From: Deltaproteobacteria bacterium
GTDB lineage: Bacteria; Desulfobacterota_B; Binatia; Bin18
Direction of reading: 5' to 3'
DNA: 27,440 nucleotides
Assembly: GCA_012271025.1 (NCBI GenBank)
Contig: JAAXHF010000383.1
Span: 1 to 27,440, forward strand
Both the position numbers and the translations under genes were made by a program. The notes beneath the pieces were generated by a model. The model was not told where the DNA came from and did not search any database. It saw nothing but the letters and a program-made list of their open reading frames with translations. This document shows positions 6,631 to 14,708 of the stretch, one piece after another (the first letter of the stretch is position 1; each line of letters opens with the position of its first letter).

Positions 6631-7347
6631 ATGCACACTGATATCGACGAGGTGACGGCTGGCATATACCGCCTATCGACGTATGTCGAAGAGGTAGATT
6701 TTACGTTTAACCAGTATCTCATTGACGCTGACCAGCCCTTGCTGTTTCATTGCGGCATGCGAGCGCTCTTTCCGGTGATCTCCGCAGCGGTGCCTCAAGT
6801 GATGCCGCTGACGCGCCTGCGGTGGATCTCCTTCGGGCATTGGGAAGCCGACGAGTCGGGGGCGATGAACGACTGGCTGGAGGCCGCCTCTGAGGCCCAA
6901 GTCGCCGTTGGGACCATTGGCTGCATGCTTTCCGTCAATGATCTGGCTGTTCGCCCGCCCAAACCGCTTGAAGATGAGGAGAGTCTCGATCTGGGCGGCA
7001 AGCGGGTGCGTTACCTGGCTACGCCCCATGTCCCACACGGTTGGGATGCGGGCGTACTGTTTGAAGAGACGAGCAAAACCCTCTTCTGCGGCGATCTTTT
7101 TACCCGGACCGGGCGCTGCGAGGCGATCTCGGAAGACGATCCTATCGCGCCCGCTCTGGCGGTAGAGGACACCTTTGGATCCACTGCGCTGACCCCGAAC
7201 ACCGCCCCTGCCATTCGCCGTCTGGCTGCCCTCAAGCCGGAGATGCTGGCGTTGATGCATGGGCCCGTTTTTCGCGGGGACTGTGAACGTGCCCTGCTCA
7301 CGTTGGCCGACAGCTATGAGGAACGGTTTAAGCGGGTTCAGACATGA
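6631..7347 (+). CDS. Flavodiiron-like (ODP) metallo-beta-lactamase-fold protein
   Basis: A 238-residue stand-alone metallo-beta-lactamase-fold protein of the oxygen-binding diiron type. The metal motif is H-x-E-x-D (H70, E72, D74 in 'FGHWEADESGA'), the flavodiiron version rather than HxHxDH of hydrolases. Other ligands are visible: H133 or H136 in 'TPHVPHGWD', D155 in 'LFCGDLF' and H210 in 'LMHGPVF'. The residue after D74, histidine in most flavodiiron proteins, is glutamate here. There is no flavodoxin or rubredoxin domain, so a partner would have to supply electrons if it reduces oxygen or NO; a sensory or hydrolytic role is equally possible. CGGAGGGAG precedes the ATG. It converges with the dehalogenase gene. 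Confidence 0.85.
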   Translation: MHTDIDEVTAGIYRLSTYVEEVDFTFNQYLIDADQPLLFHCGMRALFPVISAAVPQVMPLTRLRWISFGHWEADESGAMNDWLEAASEAQVAVGTIGCMLSVNDLAVRPPKPLEDEESLDLGGKRVRYLATPHVPHGWDAGVLFEETSKTLFCGDLFTRTGRCEAISEDDPIAPALAVEDTFGSTALTPNTAPAIRRLAALKPEMLALMHGPVFRGDCERALLTLADSYEERFKRVQT

Positions 7348-7429
7348 AAGAAAGAAGCAGGCTCATCTGCTCCATACCCGACTGACGCGATCCCAGAGCG
7401 GCAGCGGCGTAGTGAAAACGGCGCTCTGC

Positions 7430-8314
7430 TCATAAATTCGTATACCACTTGGCCAATTCGGTCCCGATGAGATGGGGGTTGTCCTCTTGGACGAAATGAA
7501 TGCCCGCGCCAATGTCGACCACTTGCAGATTCGGGAGATTTTGCTGACACCACGAAACGGCTTGGGCATCGATGATCCCTCCTGGGGTGGCGGACAAGAG
7601 CAACTTCGGCAGCCGGGATTGCTGGAGTTTGCGGTTGTACTCCTCCACGATCGCCACGACGGCGGCGGGCTCACCCGCGATCGGAACCTCGTTCGGCCAC
7701 CGCCACAACGGCTTGCGACTTGGCGGGTCGAGGTACGGAGCCCGATAGTGGTCCATTTCGGCGTCCGTGAGTTTGCGAACGATCAACGAGGGCAAGACCT
7801 GCTCCACGAACATATGCTGATTGACGATCATGTCCCAGCCGACATCTGGTGTCCGGAAGGCTTGGAACGTCTCCCTTAGGTCCGGGGGCATCGCGTCCCA
7901 ACTGGGTATGGGCATCAAAATCGCCTCCATGAACACAAGCGCCTTGATGTTCGCTTCGTTGCGCATGGCATAGTGGAACCCTAAGGCCGAGCCCCAGTCG
8001 TGAATGACGAGGGTGAGATTGTGTAAGCCGAGCGTTTCAATAAAGCCCTCGACGTATTTGGCGTGATCAAAAAAGGAATAGTCGATAGCGGGCTTGTCCG
8101 ATTTGCCCATCCCGATCAGATCCAGAGCGATACAGCGCGCATGGGATTGGACGTGGGGGATAATATTCCGCCACAGATACGACGAGGTCGGGTTGCCGTG
8201 CAGGAACAGCACGGGATCGCCGGTGCCTTCCTCGATATAATGAATCCGTGAGCCGTGGACGTCCACGTAGTGGGACGCATACGGAAAATCTGCTGAGATC
8301 GCTTGGGGCGCCAT
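7430..8314 (-). CDS. dhaA: Haloalkane dehalogenase (HLD-II type)
   Basis: A complete 294-residue alpha/beta-hydrolase that cleaves carbon-halogen bonds of haloalkanes to give alcohol and halide (EC 3.8.1.5). All five key residues are present with the spacing of Rhodococcus DhaA and LinB: halide-binding N41 in 'FLHGNPTSSYLWRN' and W107, nucleophile D106 in 'VIHDWGSALGFHYA', catalytic acid E130 in 'VFMEAI' and the base H273 in 'GAGIHFVQEDNP'. The acid after strand 6 marks subfamily II. No signal peptide, so cytoplasmic. It is preceded by AAGGAG and by a well-formed promoter with an overlapping palindrome, so it can be expressed apart from the MmeI gene 138 bp upstream. No haloacid dehalogenase or alcohol dehydrogenase is adjacent to complete a pathway; the natural substrate is unknown. 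Confidence 0.93.
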   Translation of the reverse strand: MAPQAISADFPYASHYVDVHGSRIHYIEEGTGDPVLFLHGNPTSSYLWRNIIPHVQSHARCIALDLIGMGKSDKPAIDYSFFDHAKYVEGFIETLGLHNLTLVIHDWGSALGFHYAMRNEANIKALVFMEAILMPIPSWDAMPPDLRETFQAFRTPDVGWDMIVNQHMFVEQVLPSLIVRKLTDAEMDHYRAPYLDPPSRKPLWRWPNEVPIAGEPAAVVAIVEEYNRKLQQSRLPKLLLSATPGGIIDAQAVSWCQQNLPNLQVVDIGAGIHFVQEDNPHLIGTELAKWYTNL

Positions 8315-8361
8315 AGTGTCTCTCCTTGTGTGTACGCTTACTGTTCACCGCTGTGTTCGCG

Positions 8362-8390
8362 GTTCTAAATAGAACGGAATAAGCAGTCAA
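8362..8390 (-). promoter_or_regulatory. Promoter of the dehalogenase gene with overlapping operator
   Basis: On the minus strand TTGACT (8390-8385) and TAGAAC (8367-8362) are separated by exactly 17 bp, a good sigma-70 type pair. The -10 box forms one arm of the inverted repeat GTTCTA-AA-TAGAAC (8362-8375), so a dimeric repressor bound there would block RNA polymerase. The palindrome is of the size TetR-family repressors use; no such regulator gene is in the window. The start codon is 48 bp downstream of the -10 box. Confidence 0.52.
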
Positions 8391-8452
8391 GGGCTTCCCC
8401 TTACAACAAGACCCCCCGCAGATCGGTGGAGAGGCTGAGAACGGCCAACGTG

Positions 8453-11308
8453 TCAACTTGCCAAGTTAAGCGCCAGCAATTCCCGCAACGCCTCGTCATC
8501 AGAAATATCAGCGGGCCAGCCGTAGGCTGCCGCTACCGCAGCATCAAGGGCGGCGTGTGAGTCGGCCAGCCATTGCGGACGGGTGTTGTAGAGATTGGTC
8601 AGGGTGCGTTTCTTGAGCGCTTTCGCTGCGTCCTCGTTGCGGGGCACCGGGCGCTTGGGATAACCGGGCACCGGCTCGTCTCCCCACTCCACCCATTCGG
8701 GCGGATTGAGCCAGCGGTCGCGCAGTTCGACCAGCCGTTGGGCGGCCTCAGCGATGGCAATAGCGTGTGGATTGTCAGCATAGTCGGCGGCGGAAATATT
8801 GGGCGATAGCCCCTCTGGAAACGGGAACGTCTCAAAGGTGGTGGTCGGCGTGTAGCACGGATCGTTGCCCTTGCCGAGCCATGTACCGAGGCGGAGCGAC
8901 CAGACTTCATGAAACCGGCTGTGCAGAATACCGAAGGTTGTGTCGTCGTCGCGGGCGATGACAATCAGTTGATGGTCGGGACAGATGCGTGCGTCGTGCC
9001 ACGCGAACAGGCGATGCTTAGCGACGGTCGGTGTAGCAATGTAGCGCGCCGATCCGCCTAGAGCCTCCCACATCGTAGGTCGAGGACGCTCATGCCGCCA
9101 CCAGAAATCTCTGAGTTTCTTAACACGGTTCTTCTGTCGTGTAGGCCAGACATTTTCAGCAACATACGCAAAAGGCAACTCGTAGAGCGCAGCCTCCGCT
9201 CGTGACATCTCCCAACCGAAATCGACAATCCATTTTCCGGCCGGACGCCGTGCCATGTCCATGCCATTAGTCCAGGGTTTCAGTACGTCAGCATCAGGCC
9301 GTCCGTTGGGGTTTGTCGGCAGGCGCAGCCACTCCCGCGCGAGGTCGCCGGAGATATCGAACGAGCCACCTTTGGTGTCGCCCATGAAGGCCACTCCGCT
9401 ATTCTCGGCAAGACGTTTCGCTTGGGTCAGATCAATGCCCACGTCACCGCTCTTCGCCGTCAAGTCGGCGTGGATCTCGTCCACAGGACGACCGTTGAGC
9501 CGCGCTTCCGACACCGGTTCACCTTCCGCGCCCGAGAAGCAGATCAGGGAAACGCGCACGGCAGCGCCATCTACAACCCACGGTTCATCACTCCATGCCT
9601 CGAAGATCGGACGGGCGGCGGTCGCAGCCTGTAAGGCCCGTCGGTTCGCCCCGCCGCGAATGGAATTGGTCGCAACGAACCCAGCCCGTTTGGCCTGACC
9701 CGCTTGCATGTGTTCAGCGGCCTTGACGAGCCAGTAGGTGACAAGGTCGGCCTCGGCTGGCACGCGACCGGCGTATGTCGAAAACACTTTCGAGACATAG
9801 TCCTCGCCAAGACCCGCGATCAACAGCTTACCGCCGAGAAACGGCGGATTGCCGATCACCACATCGGCCTCGGGCCACTCGGGTTCCTCACCCTCTGGGG
9901 TCAGGATGGCGTCTCGGCACTCAATGGTGTCGAGCGGTTTGAGAATCGGGTCGCGGGACTCGTTGAAGCCGTTGCGGCGCATCCACTGGATTTCGCCAAT
10001 CCAGACCGAGACACGGGCTAACTCCGCAGCGTAGGCGTTGATCTCAATGCCCCTGACGTTGGCCGGACCGATGGCGGGAAATTCACGCTCCAAGCCCAGC
10101 GCTTCGGCTTCTAACTGTACCCGGTGTTCCAAATCCTTGAGGGCGTGGAGCGCCAGATACAGGAAGTTGCCCGAGCCGCAGGCCGGGTCAAGCACTGTAA
10201 AGGCGCGTAACCGTGTGAGGAAGTCACTCAGCCGCCGCTCGGCCTCCCTGCGCCGCCGGGTCCGGGTGGCGGCTGACGTGGCAGCCGTTGCCTTGTCCAG
10301 ACTTGCCGCAATCTCGGCCTTGGCCGTTTCCCACTCGGCCAGCCAAGGCCGAATCACCACCGGCTCGACGATCAGCATGATCTTGTCCCGGTCGGTGTAA
10401 TGCGCGCCCAGTTGCGAGCGCTTGTCCGGGTCAAGCCCACGCTCAAACAGCGTGCCCAGGATCGAGGGATCAATCTCCGACCAGTCGAGGGCAGCGGCGG
10501 CAAGCGTGGTCTCGACCTCGCTTTGCTCCAGCGGCAAGGCCAGGTCGTCGTCAAACAAGCCCCCATTGAACCAGGCCACCGGCTCGATGCCGACCCGCCC
10601 GCCCGAAGCCATAGCCTGAAAGAGCAGTTGGGCAAGTTCGGCGAACTCCTCGGGCTGCTGCCGCGCCTGCTCCAACACCCGGGTGAACATGGTGTTGGGC
10701 AGCAGCCCCACATCTTCGGCGAACATGCAGAACACCAGCCGGTTGATGAAATGCGCGACCGCCTGCGGGTCGTGGCCGCGCTCCCGCAGGGCGTGGGCCA
10801 GGGCGGCGAAGGTGGCGGCCGCCCGCTCAGTGAGCGCCTGGCGCGTTTCTCCCGGCTGCAACCGTTCGGGGTCGGCCATCGCCCATTTAAGGTGATCGCG
10901 GATGGCGGCATCCGCGAGATCGTCCAACGTGAATTCGTAGGTTTTACTGACACTGTTGGTCCAGTTGGTATGGATGCGGAACCGCGCCATGTCCGAGACG
11001 ATCAGCAGCGGCGGGTTTTCCAAGGCCAGGGTGTACTGACGCAACTGTCTGAAGGCTGCGTCGAGGTTGGCGCGCTTGCCCTTGTACTCCCAGGCGAAGT
11101 GATGGCGTTTCCAGACATCGGCCCACCCGTCGCCGCCGGTGTCCTTGCGTGCGCCGCGCTCGAAGCAATAGCGCTCCCCTTTGGGATCAGCTTCGGCGGG
11201 CGTCGGCTCCCCGAGCAGCCGACACAGGTCGATAAAGTGCTCCTGGGACGCCGAGCGCTCCTTGAGTTCCGAGGCGCGCCATTTGGTGATGAATTCTGTC
11301 GGCGTCAT
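8453..11308 (-). CDS. MmeI-type (type IIL) restriction-modification enzyme
   Basis: A 951-residue single-chain enzyme that both methylates adenine and cuts DNA, close in length to MmeI (about 919). Domains in order: N-terminal PD-(D/E)XK nuclease with D64, E74 and K76 (D-x9-E-x-K, the MmeI spacing) in 'GWADVWKRHHFAWEYKGK'; a helical linker (about 150-300); motif X-like 'GAHYTDRDK' near 301; SAM-binding 'VLDPACGSGNF' (372-382); catalytic 'GNPPF' (487-491); then a target-recognition domain and a C-terminal helical part from about 600. Nothing is truncated, so it should be active. In this family methylation of one strand gives host protection and cleavage is about 20 nt away, with no separate R or S gene, which fits the surroundings. 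The target site cannot be read here. AGGTGA lies 8 nt before the ATG. Confidence 0.93.
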   Translation of the reverse strand: MTPTEFITKWRASELKERSASQEHFIDLCRLLGEPTPAEADPKGERYCFERGARKDTGGDGWADVWKRHHFAWEYKGKRANLDAAFRQLRQYTLALENPPLLIVSDMARFRIHTNWTNSVSKTYEFTLDDLADAAIRDHLKWAMADPERLQPGETRQALTERAAATFAALAHALRERGHDPQAVAHFINRLVFCMFAEDVGLLPNTMFTRVLEQARQQPEEFAELAQLLFQAMASGGRVGIEPVAWFNGGLFDDDLALPLEQSEVETTLAAAALDWSEIDPSILGTLFERGLDPDKRSQLGAHYTDRDKIMLIVEPVVIRPWLAEWETAKAEIAASLDKATAATSAATRTRRRREAERRLSDFLTRLRAFTVLDPACGSGNFLYLALHALKDLEHRVQLEAEALGLEREFPAIGPANVRGIEINAYAAELARVSVWIGEIQWMRRNGFNESRDPILKPLDTIECRDAILTPEGEEPEWPEADVVIGNPPFLGGKLLIAGLGEDYVSKVFSTYAGRVPAEADLVTYWLVKAAEHMQAGQAKRAGFVATNSIRGGANRRALQAATAARPIFEAWSDEPWVVDGAAVRVSLICFSGAEGEPVSEARLNGRPVDEIHADLTAKSGDVGIDLTQAKRLAENSGVAFMGDTKGGSFDISGDLAREWLRLPTNPNGRPDADVLKPWTNGMDMARRPAGKWIVDFGWEMSRAEAALYELPFAYVAENVWPTRQKNRVKKLRDFWWRHERPRPTMWEALGGSARYIATPTVAKHRLFAWHDARICPDHQLIVIARDDDTTFGILHSRFHEVWSLRLGTWLGKGNDPCYTPTTTFETFPFPEGLSPNISAADYADNPHAIAIAEAAQRLVELRDRWLNPPEWVEWGDEPVPGYPKRPVPRNEDAAKALKKRTLTNLYNTRPQWLADSHAALDAAVAAAYGWPADISDDEALRELLALNLAS

Positions 11309-11360
11309 CCCTGAATCACCTTTTTAGAAGGTCTGCTCCAGCCAGAATTTTGGGCGTATA

Positions 11361-11390
11361 CGTCCGATAAGAGGTGAAGTGTCACGCTTG
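11361..11390 (+). repeat. Gapped direct repeat, copy 2 (right of the accessory segment)
   Basis: Same pattern and spacing as 6306-6335: CGTCCGATAA, 8 bases, GTGTCA, 2 bases, CTTG. It lies in the 121-bp gap between the MmeI and SRPBCC genes. A shorter relative, GTGTCA-A-CTTG, is at 8450-8460 at the very end of the MmeI gene. Confidence 0.4.
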
Positions 11391-11429
11391 GGAAAGCAGG
11401 GCCGGGCTCACCTGTTGATGAGAGGGCGG

Positions 11430-11987
11430 CTAGACGGAATACAGGGAGTTTTTGCCAAACTGATCTTCCCTGACTGGCTGGCCAGTCGTGGCGAAGAACT
11501 GGACGCCTTGCACCACACACTCAAGATAGTGTTGCAGGACCTCCCCAAAGAGGCGGGCCTGGTACGCCGCTTTCTTCTCGGCACTCAGCGCAGCTTTCAA
11601 CAGCGGAAACACTTCTATCGACAGGCGGCAGGTCTCTGGAGAAGTCGGTGCAATGCGCCACAGGACCCGGGCGGTCTGATTGGGTGGATCCCCCAGTTCG
11701 ATGTCGTAGCCAACCCCCTCCTGCCAGTCCACGAAATTCCTCTGGTAGCGAATGCCACTGTAGTAGGTGATGGAATCACGAGCGCCCAGCCCCGGCCAGC
11801 GTTCGACTTCCGTCGTTGCACAGAAGGGGTGAAACTGCTTGAGACTGCCCGGGGCAGCGATGGCCTGCCATACGTCCGCCGCTGGGACCGCAATCTCCAC
11901 ACTCGCTTGCAGCGGCCGGCCGGGCTCCAAGCCCCATTGCTGAAGCCCGGTTTTCCAATCCGCACTGGGGAGCACATGAGTCGGCAT
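11430..11987 (-). CDS. SRPBCC (START-like) domain protein
   Basis: The frame is open from 12254, but the sequence before the ATG at 11987 is Arg-rich and unlike a protein start, while AGAGGTGG precedes that ATG; this start gives 185 residues. The opening 'ASVEIAVPAADVWQAIAAPGSLKQFHPF' is the first strand and helices of the SRPBCC/polyketide cyclase fold (helix-grip ligand pocket), and 'LWRIAPTSPETCRLSIEVF' fits a late strand. The protein ends after a long helix ('KKAAYQARLFGEVLQHYLECVVQGVQFF') that would cover the pocket, as expected. Such proteins bind or modify hydrophobic small molecules; the ligand is unknown. It lies 121 bp upstream of the MmeI gene on the same strand and could share transcripts with it. 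Confidence 0.76.
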   Translation of the reverse strand: MPTHVLPSADWKTGLQQWGLEPGRPLQASVEIAVPAADVWQAIAAPGSLKQFHPFCATTEVERWPGLGARDSITYYSGIRYQRNFVDWQEGVGYDIELGDPPNQTARVLWRIAPTSPETCRLSIEVFPLLKAALSAEKKAAYQARLFGEVLQHYLECVVQGVQFFATTGQPVREDQFGKNSLYSV

Positions 11988-12224
11988 ACACCACCTCTCA
12001 GGGTTGATCAGCGTAGGCTGGGTACAGCTGCCCCATCCTACCCCGTCCCAGGCACGAACACAAAGCGGCCCCGTCGCAGCCGCCGTCCGCTTGCGATAAG
12101 ACCAGAACCGCTCGTGTTGAAGTGACGCTGATACCGGGCCGTGCTGCGTCCGACTTCCGATGAGGACCGATATGTTGAGGTCGGCGCGTGCTCGACCCGC
12201 GTCACCAGACGACGGCCAAAGCTG

Positions 12225-12256
12225 TGTCAAATTGGCTGTCAAATAACGTGTCAAAT
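12225..12256. repeat. TGTCAAAT repeats phased at 12 bp, left group
   Basis: TGTCAAAT begins at 12225, 12237 and 12249, exactly 12 bp apart. The first 21 bases of this group recur exactly at 12335-12355. On the minus strand each unit reads ATTTGACA. The arrangement suggests an array of protein-binding sites. Confidence 0.6.
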
Positions 12257-12334
12257 AAGAACAGAATTTTGCCTGTTTCCTTGCTATGAGGAGAAAAAAT
12301 CGTTATTTCTACAGAGCTTATGATTTTTCTGGTT

Positions 12335-12355
12335 TGTCAAATTGGCTGTCAAATA
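12335..12355. repeat. TGTCAAAT repeats phased at 12 bp, right group
   Basis: A 21-base exact direct repeat of 12225-12245, with TGTCAAAT units starting at 12335 and 12347. It ends 17 bp before the CoA-transferase start codon. The two groups are 110 bp apart and bracket an 78-bp AT-rich segment. Confidence 0.6.
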
Positions 12356-12372
12356 CGAGGACAGATAAAGAC

Positions 12373-13536
12373 ATGGCACTGCCCCTTGAGCATATCAGCG
12401 TGATTGACCTGACCCGCGCCCGCGCCGGCCCGACCTGCGTCCGCCAGCTGGCCGATATGGGCGCCGATGTCATCAAAGTCGAGCAGCCCAACGACGAGGA
12501 GGGAACCAGCCGGCATCATTTTGACTTTCAGAACCTGCACCGCAACAAGCGCAGCCTGGTGCTGAATCTCAAAGACGAGCGCGGCAAAGACATTCTCAAA
12601 AAGCTGGTGCGCGATGCCGACGTACTGGTCGAAAACTATCGTCCCGCCGTGAAAAAGCGCCTCGGCATCGACTATGAGGCGCTCAGACCCCTCAACCCGC
12701 GCCTGGTCTACGCCAGCATCTCCGGCTTTGGCCAGACCGGACCGTATAAAGACCGCCCCGGCTATGACCAGATTGCCCAAGGCATGGGCGGTTTGATGAG
12801 CATCACCGGCCAGCCGGGCAGCGGCCCGTGGCGGGTCGGCATCCCGGTCGCCGACCTGAGCGCCGGCCTGCTCGCCGCCCAGGGCATTCTGGTCGCCCTG
12901 CTCGAACGCGAGCGCTCGGGCGAGGGCCAGTGGGTCCATACCTCGCTGCTCGAAGCCATGGTGTCCATGCTCGATTTTCAGGCCACGCGCTGGCTGATCG
13001 GCCAGGAAGTCCCCCCCCAGGCCGGCAACAACCACCCGACCAGCATCCCGACCGGCAGCTTCACGGTCAAAGACGGCCATATCAACATTGCCTCGGGCGG
13101 CCAGCATATGTGGAAACGCTTGTGCCGCGTGCTTGAAGCGGACGAATTGTACGACGACCCGCGCTTTGCCTCGCCGGGCCGACGCTCGCGCAACCGTGAC
13201 GAGTTGAGCCGCGAGATGGAAGCCCGGCTGGCCCACAAAACCGCAGCCGAGTGGATCGCCGCACTCAACGCCGCAGGCGTGCCGAGCGGTCCCATTCTGT
13301 CGATTGACCAGGTCTTTGCCAATGAACAGGTCCAACACCTGGGCTTGGCCACCCCGCTTGGCCACCCCCAGCTGGGCGACATTCAGGTCCTGGGCCTGCC
13401 CGTCAGCCTCAGCCGCACGCCCGGCGGGGTTCGCACGCCCACCCCGGAGAAAGGCCAGCAGACCGATGAGATTTTGCGCCAGTTGGGTTTGAGCGCGGAG
13501 GAAATCCAGCGCTTGCACGAGGATGAGGTGGTATAG
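12373..13536 (+). CDS. CaiB/BaiF family (class III) CoA-transferase
   Basis: The frame is open from 12286, but the ATG at 12373 begins the normal family start 'MALPLEHISVIDLTRARAGP' and gives 387 residues, close to the usual 380-420. It transfers CoA from one acyl-CoA to another carboxylic acid. Seen are the cofactor-binding N-terminal motif, 'DVLVENYRP' (83-91), 'YASISGFGQTGPY' (113-125), 'GYDQIAQGMGGLMSITG' (130-146) and the catalytic aspartate D161 in 'GIPVADLSAG', which forms the covalent anhydride. The C-terminal part contains the small domain with 'GVPSGPILSIDQVF'. Substrates vary widely (carnitine, formyl/oxalyl, bile acid, succinyl), and nothing here fixes them. The TGTCAAAT repeat array lies immediately upstream and may control it. 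aroC follows 38 bp later. Confidence 0.9.
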   Translation: MALPLEHISVIDLTRARAGPTCVRQLADMGADVIKVEQPNDEEGTSRHHFDFQNLHRNKRSLVLNLKDERGKDILKKLVRDADVLVENYRPAVKKRLGIDYEALRPLNPRLVYASISGFGQTGPYKDRPGYDQIAQGMGGLMSITGQPGSGPWRVGIPVADLSAGLLAAQGILVALLERERSGEGQWVHTSLLEAMVSMLDFQATRWLIGQEVPPQAGNNHPTSIPTGSFTVKDGHINIASGGQHMWKRLCRVLEADELYDDPRFASPGRRSRNRDELSREMEARLAHKTAAEWIAALNAAGVPSGPILSIDQVFANEQVQHLGLATPLGHPQLGDIQVLGLPVSLSRTPGGVRTPTPEKGQQTDEILRQLGLSAEEIQRLHEDEVV

Positions 13537-13574
13537 CTTTCGTCTCTGCCTCTCCCCACCGCATCAGGACAGCC

Positions 13575-14708
13575 ATGCCGGGCAACACCTTTGGAACCGT
13601 CTTACGAGTGACCACCTTCGGCGAGAGCCACGGCCGGGCCGTGGGCGTGGTTGTGGACGGCTTTCCGGCCGACTTCCCGCTTGACCTCGCCGCCATCCAG
13701 CACGAAATGGACCGCCGCCGGCCCGGCCAATCCAAACTGGTCACCCAGCGTAAAGAGGGCGACACGATAGAACTCTTCTCGGGCGTGTTCGAGGGCAAGA
13801 CGACCGGCACCCCGCTGATGGCCATGGTCTCGAATACCGACATGCGTTCCAGAGACTATGACGAACTCGCCCAGCTGTTCCGGCCCGGACACGCCGACTT
13901 CACCTATTTCGCCAAGCACGGCCACCGCGATCATCGGGGCGGGGGCAGAGCGTCGGTGCGGGAATCGGTCGGGCGGGTGTTTGCCGGCGCCCTGGCCAAG
14001 CAGCTGTTAGCCCGGTTCGGGATTACGATCAAAGGCGGCGTCACTCAGGTCGGTACGGTCTGTGCGCAGGCGCGGCTGTGGGACACGGTCGAAGACAACG
14101 AGCTGCGCAGCGTTGATCCGGCCAGCGTGGCCGCCATGCGGGCCGAGGTCGAACAGGCCAGAAAAGAGCGCGATTCGGTCGGCGGGGTGATTGAGGTCGT
14201 AGCCGAAGGCGTGCCGCCCGGGCTGGGCGAGCCGGTGTTCGGCAAGCTCGACGCCGAACTCGCCGCCGCTCTGATGTCCATCCCGGCGGTCAAGGGGGTC
14301 GAGTTCGGGGCCGGCTTTGCCGCCGCCGCCATGCGCGGCAGCCAGATGAACGATGAGCTGTCTCCGACAGGCTTTGTGAGCAATAATCATGGCGGTATGC
14401 TGGGCGGCATTTCCTCTGGCGCGCCGATTGTCGCCCGGCTGGTGGTCAAGCCGACCTCCTCTATCCCCCAGGATAAAAACACGATTGATGTGAATTTTCA
14501 GCCGCGCACGGTTGCCACCCGCGGCCGGCACGACCCGTGTGTGGCAATCCGCGGCGTGCCGATTGCCGAGGCCATGGTCGCCCTGGTCCTGGCCGACTCC
14601 CTGCTGCAAGATACAGCCACCCGAGGAGCGCGGGAGTACTTCTCGCCGCGCGAGTATCTCGACTACGACTCGGCGACCGGAGTCCGGCGTCGGCGGCTGC
14701 GCTCATGA
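13575..14708 (+). CDS. aroC: Chorismate synthase
   Basis: A 377-residue chorismate synthase (EC 4.2.3.5), which removes phosphate from 5-enolpyruvylshikimate 3-phosphate to make chorismate, the last step of the shikimate pathway, using reduced FMN. Signatures seen: '[18 protein letters not shown]' at the N-terminus with invariant H19, '[22 protein letters not shown]' (about 102-123), '[15 protein letters not shown]' and '[13 protein letters not shown]' (about 274-286). Full length, with the usual C-terminal strand region and a basic tail. The ATG has AGGA close upstream. Its stop overlaps the recX start (ATGA), so the two are coupled; it is otherwise unusual beside recX. Confidence 0.96.
   Translation: MPGNTFGTVLRVTTFGESHGRAVGVVVDGFPADFPLDLAAIQHEMDRRRPGQSKLVTQRKEGDTIELFSGVFEGKTTGTPLMAMVSNTDMRSRDYDELAQLFRPGHADFTYFAKHGHRDHRGGGRASVRESVGRVFAGALAKQLLARFGITIKGGVTQVGTVCAQARLWDTVEDNELRSVDPASVAAMRAEVEQARKERDSVGGVIEVVAEGVPPGLGEPVFGKLDAELAAALMSIPAVKGVEFGAGFAAAAMRGSQMNDELSPTGFVSNNHGGMLGGISSGAPIVARLVVKPTSSIPQDKNTIDVNFQPRTVATRGRHDPCVAIRGVPIAEAMVALVLADSLLQDTATRGAREYFSPREYLDYDSATGVRRRRLRS

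Larger units (their letters stand above)
11988..12372. other. 385-bp intergenic region between divergent genes
   Basis: It separates the minus-strand SRPBCC gene from the plus-strand CoA-transferase gene, so it must hold both promoters. The half next to the CoA-transferase gene (from about 12225) is unusually AT-rich and carries the phased TGTCAAAT repeats. A plausible plus-strand promoter between the two repeat groups is TTGCTA (12281-12286) with TATTTC 17 bp later (12304-12309). No coding frame is convincing. Confidence 0.45.

Noticed and set aside
7348..7429. Possible bidirectional terminator between the ODP and dehalogenase genes
   Set aside because: Only a 5-bp imperfect stem (GAGCG with CGCTC) can be drawn, without T-tracts.
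12349..13518. 389-codon open frame on the minus strand
   Set aside because: Antisense to the CaiB/BaiF CoA-transferase, whose motifs are all in the plus frame.
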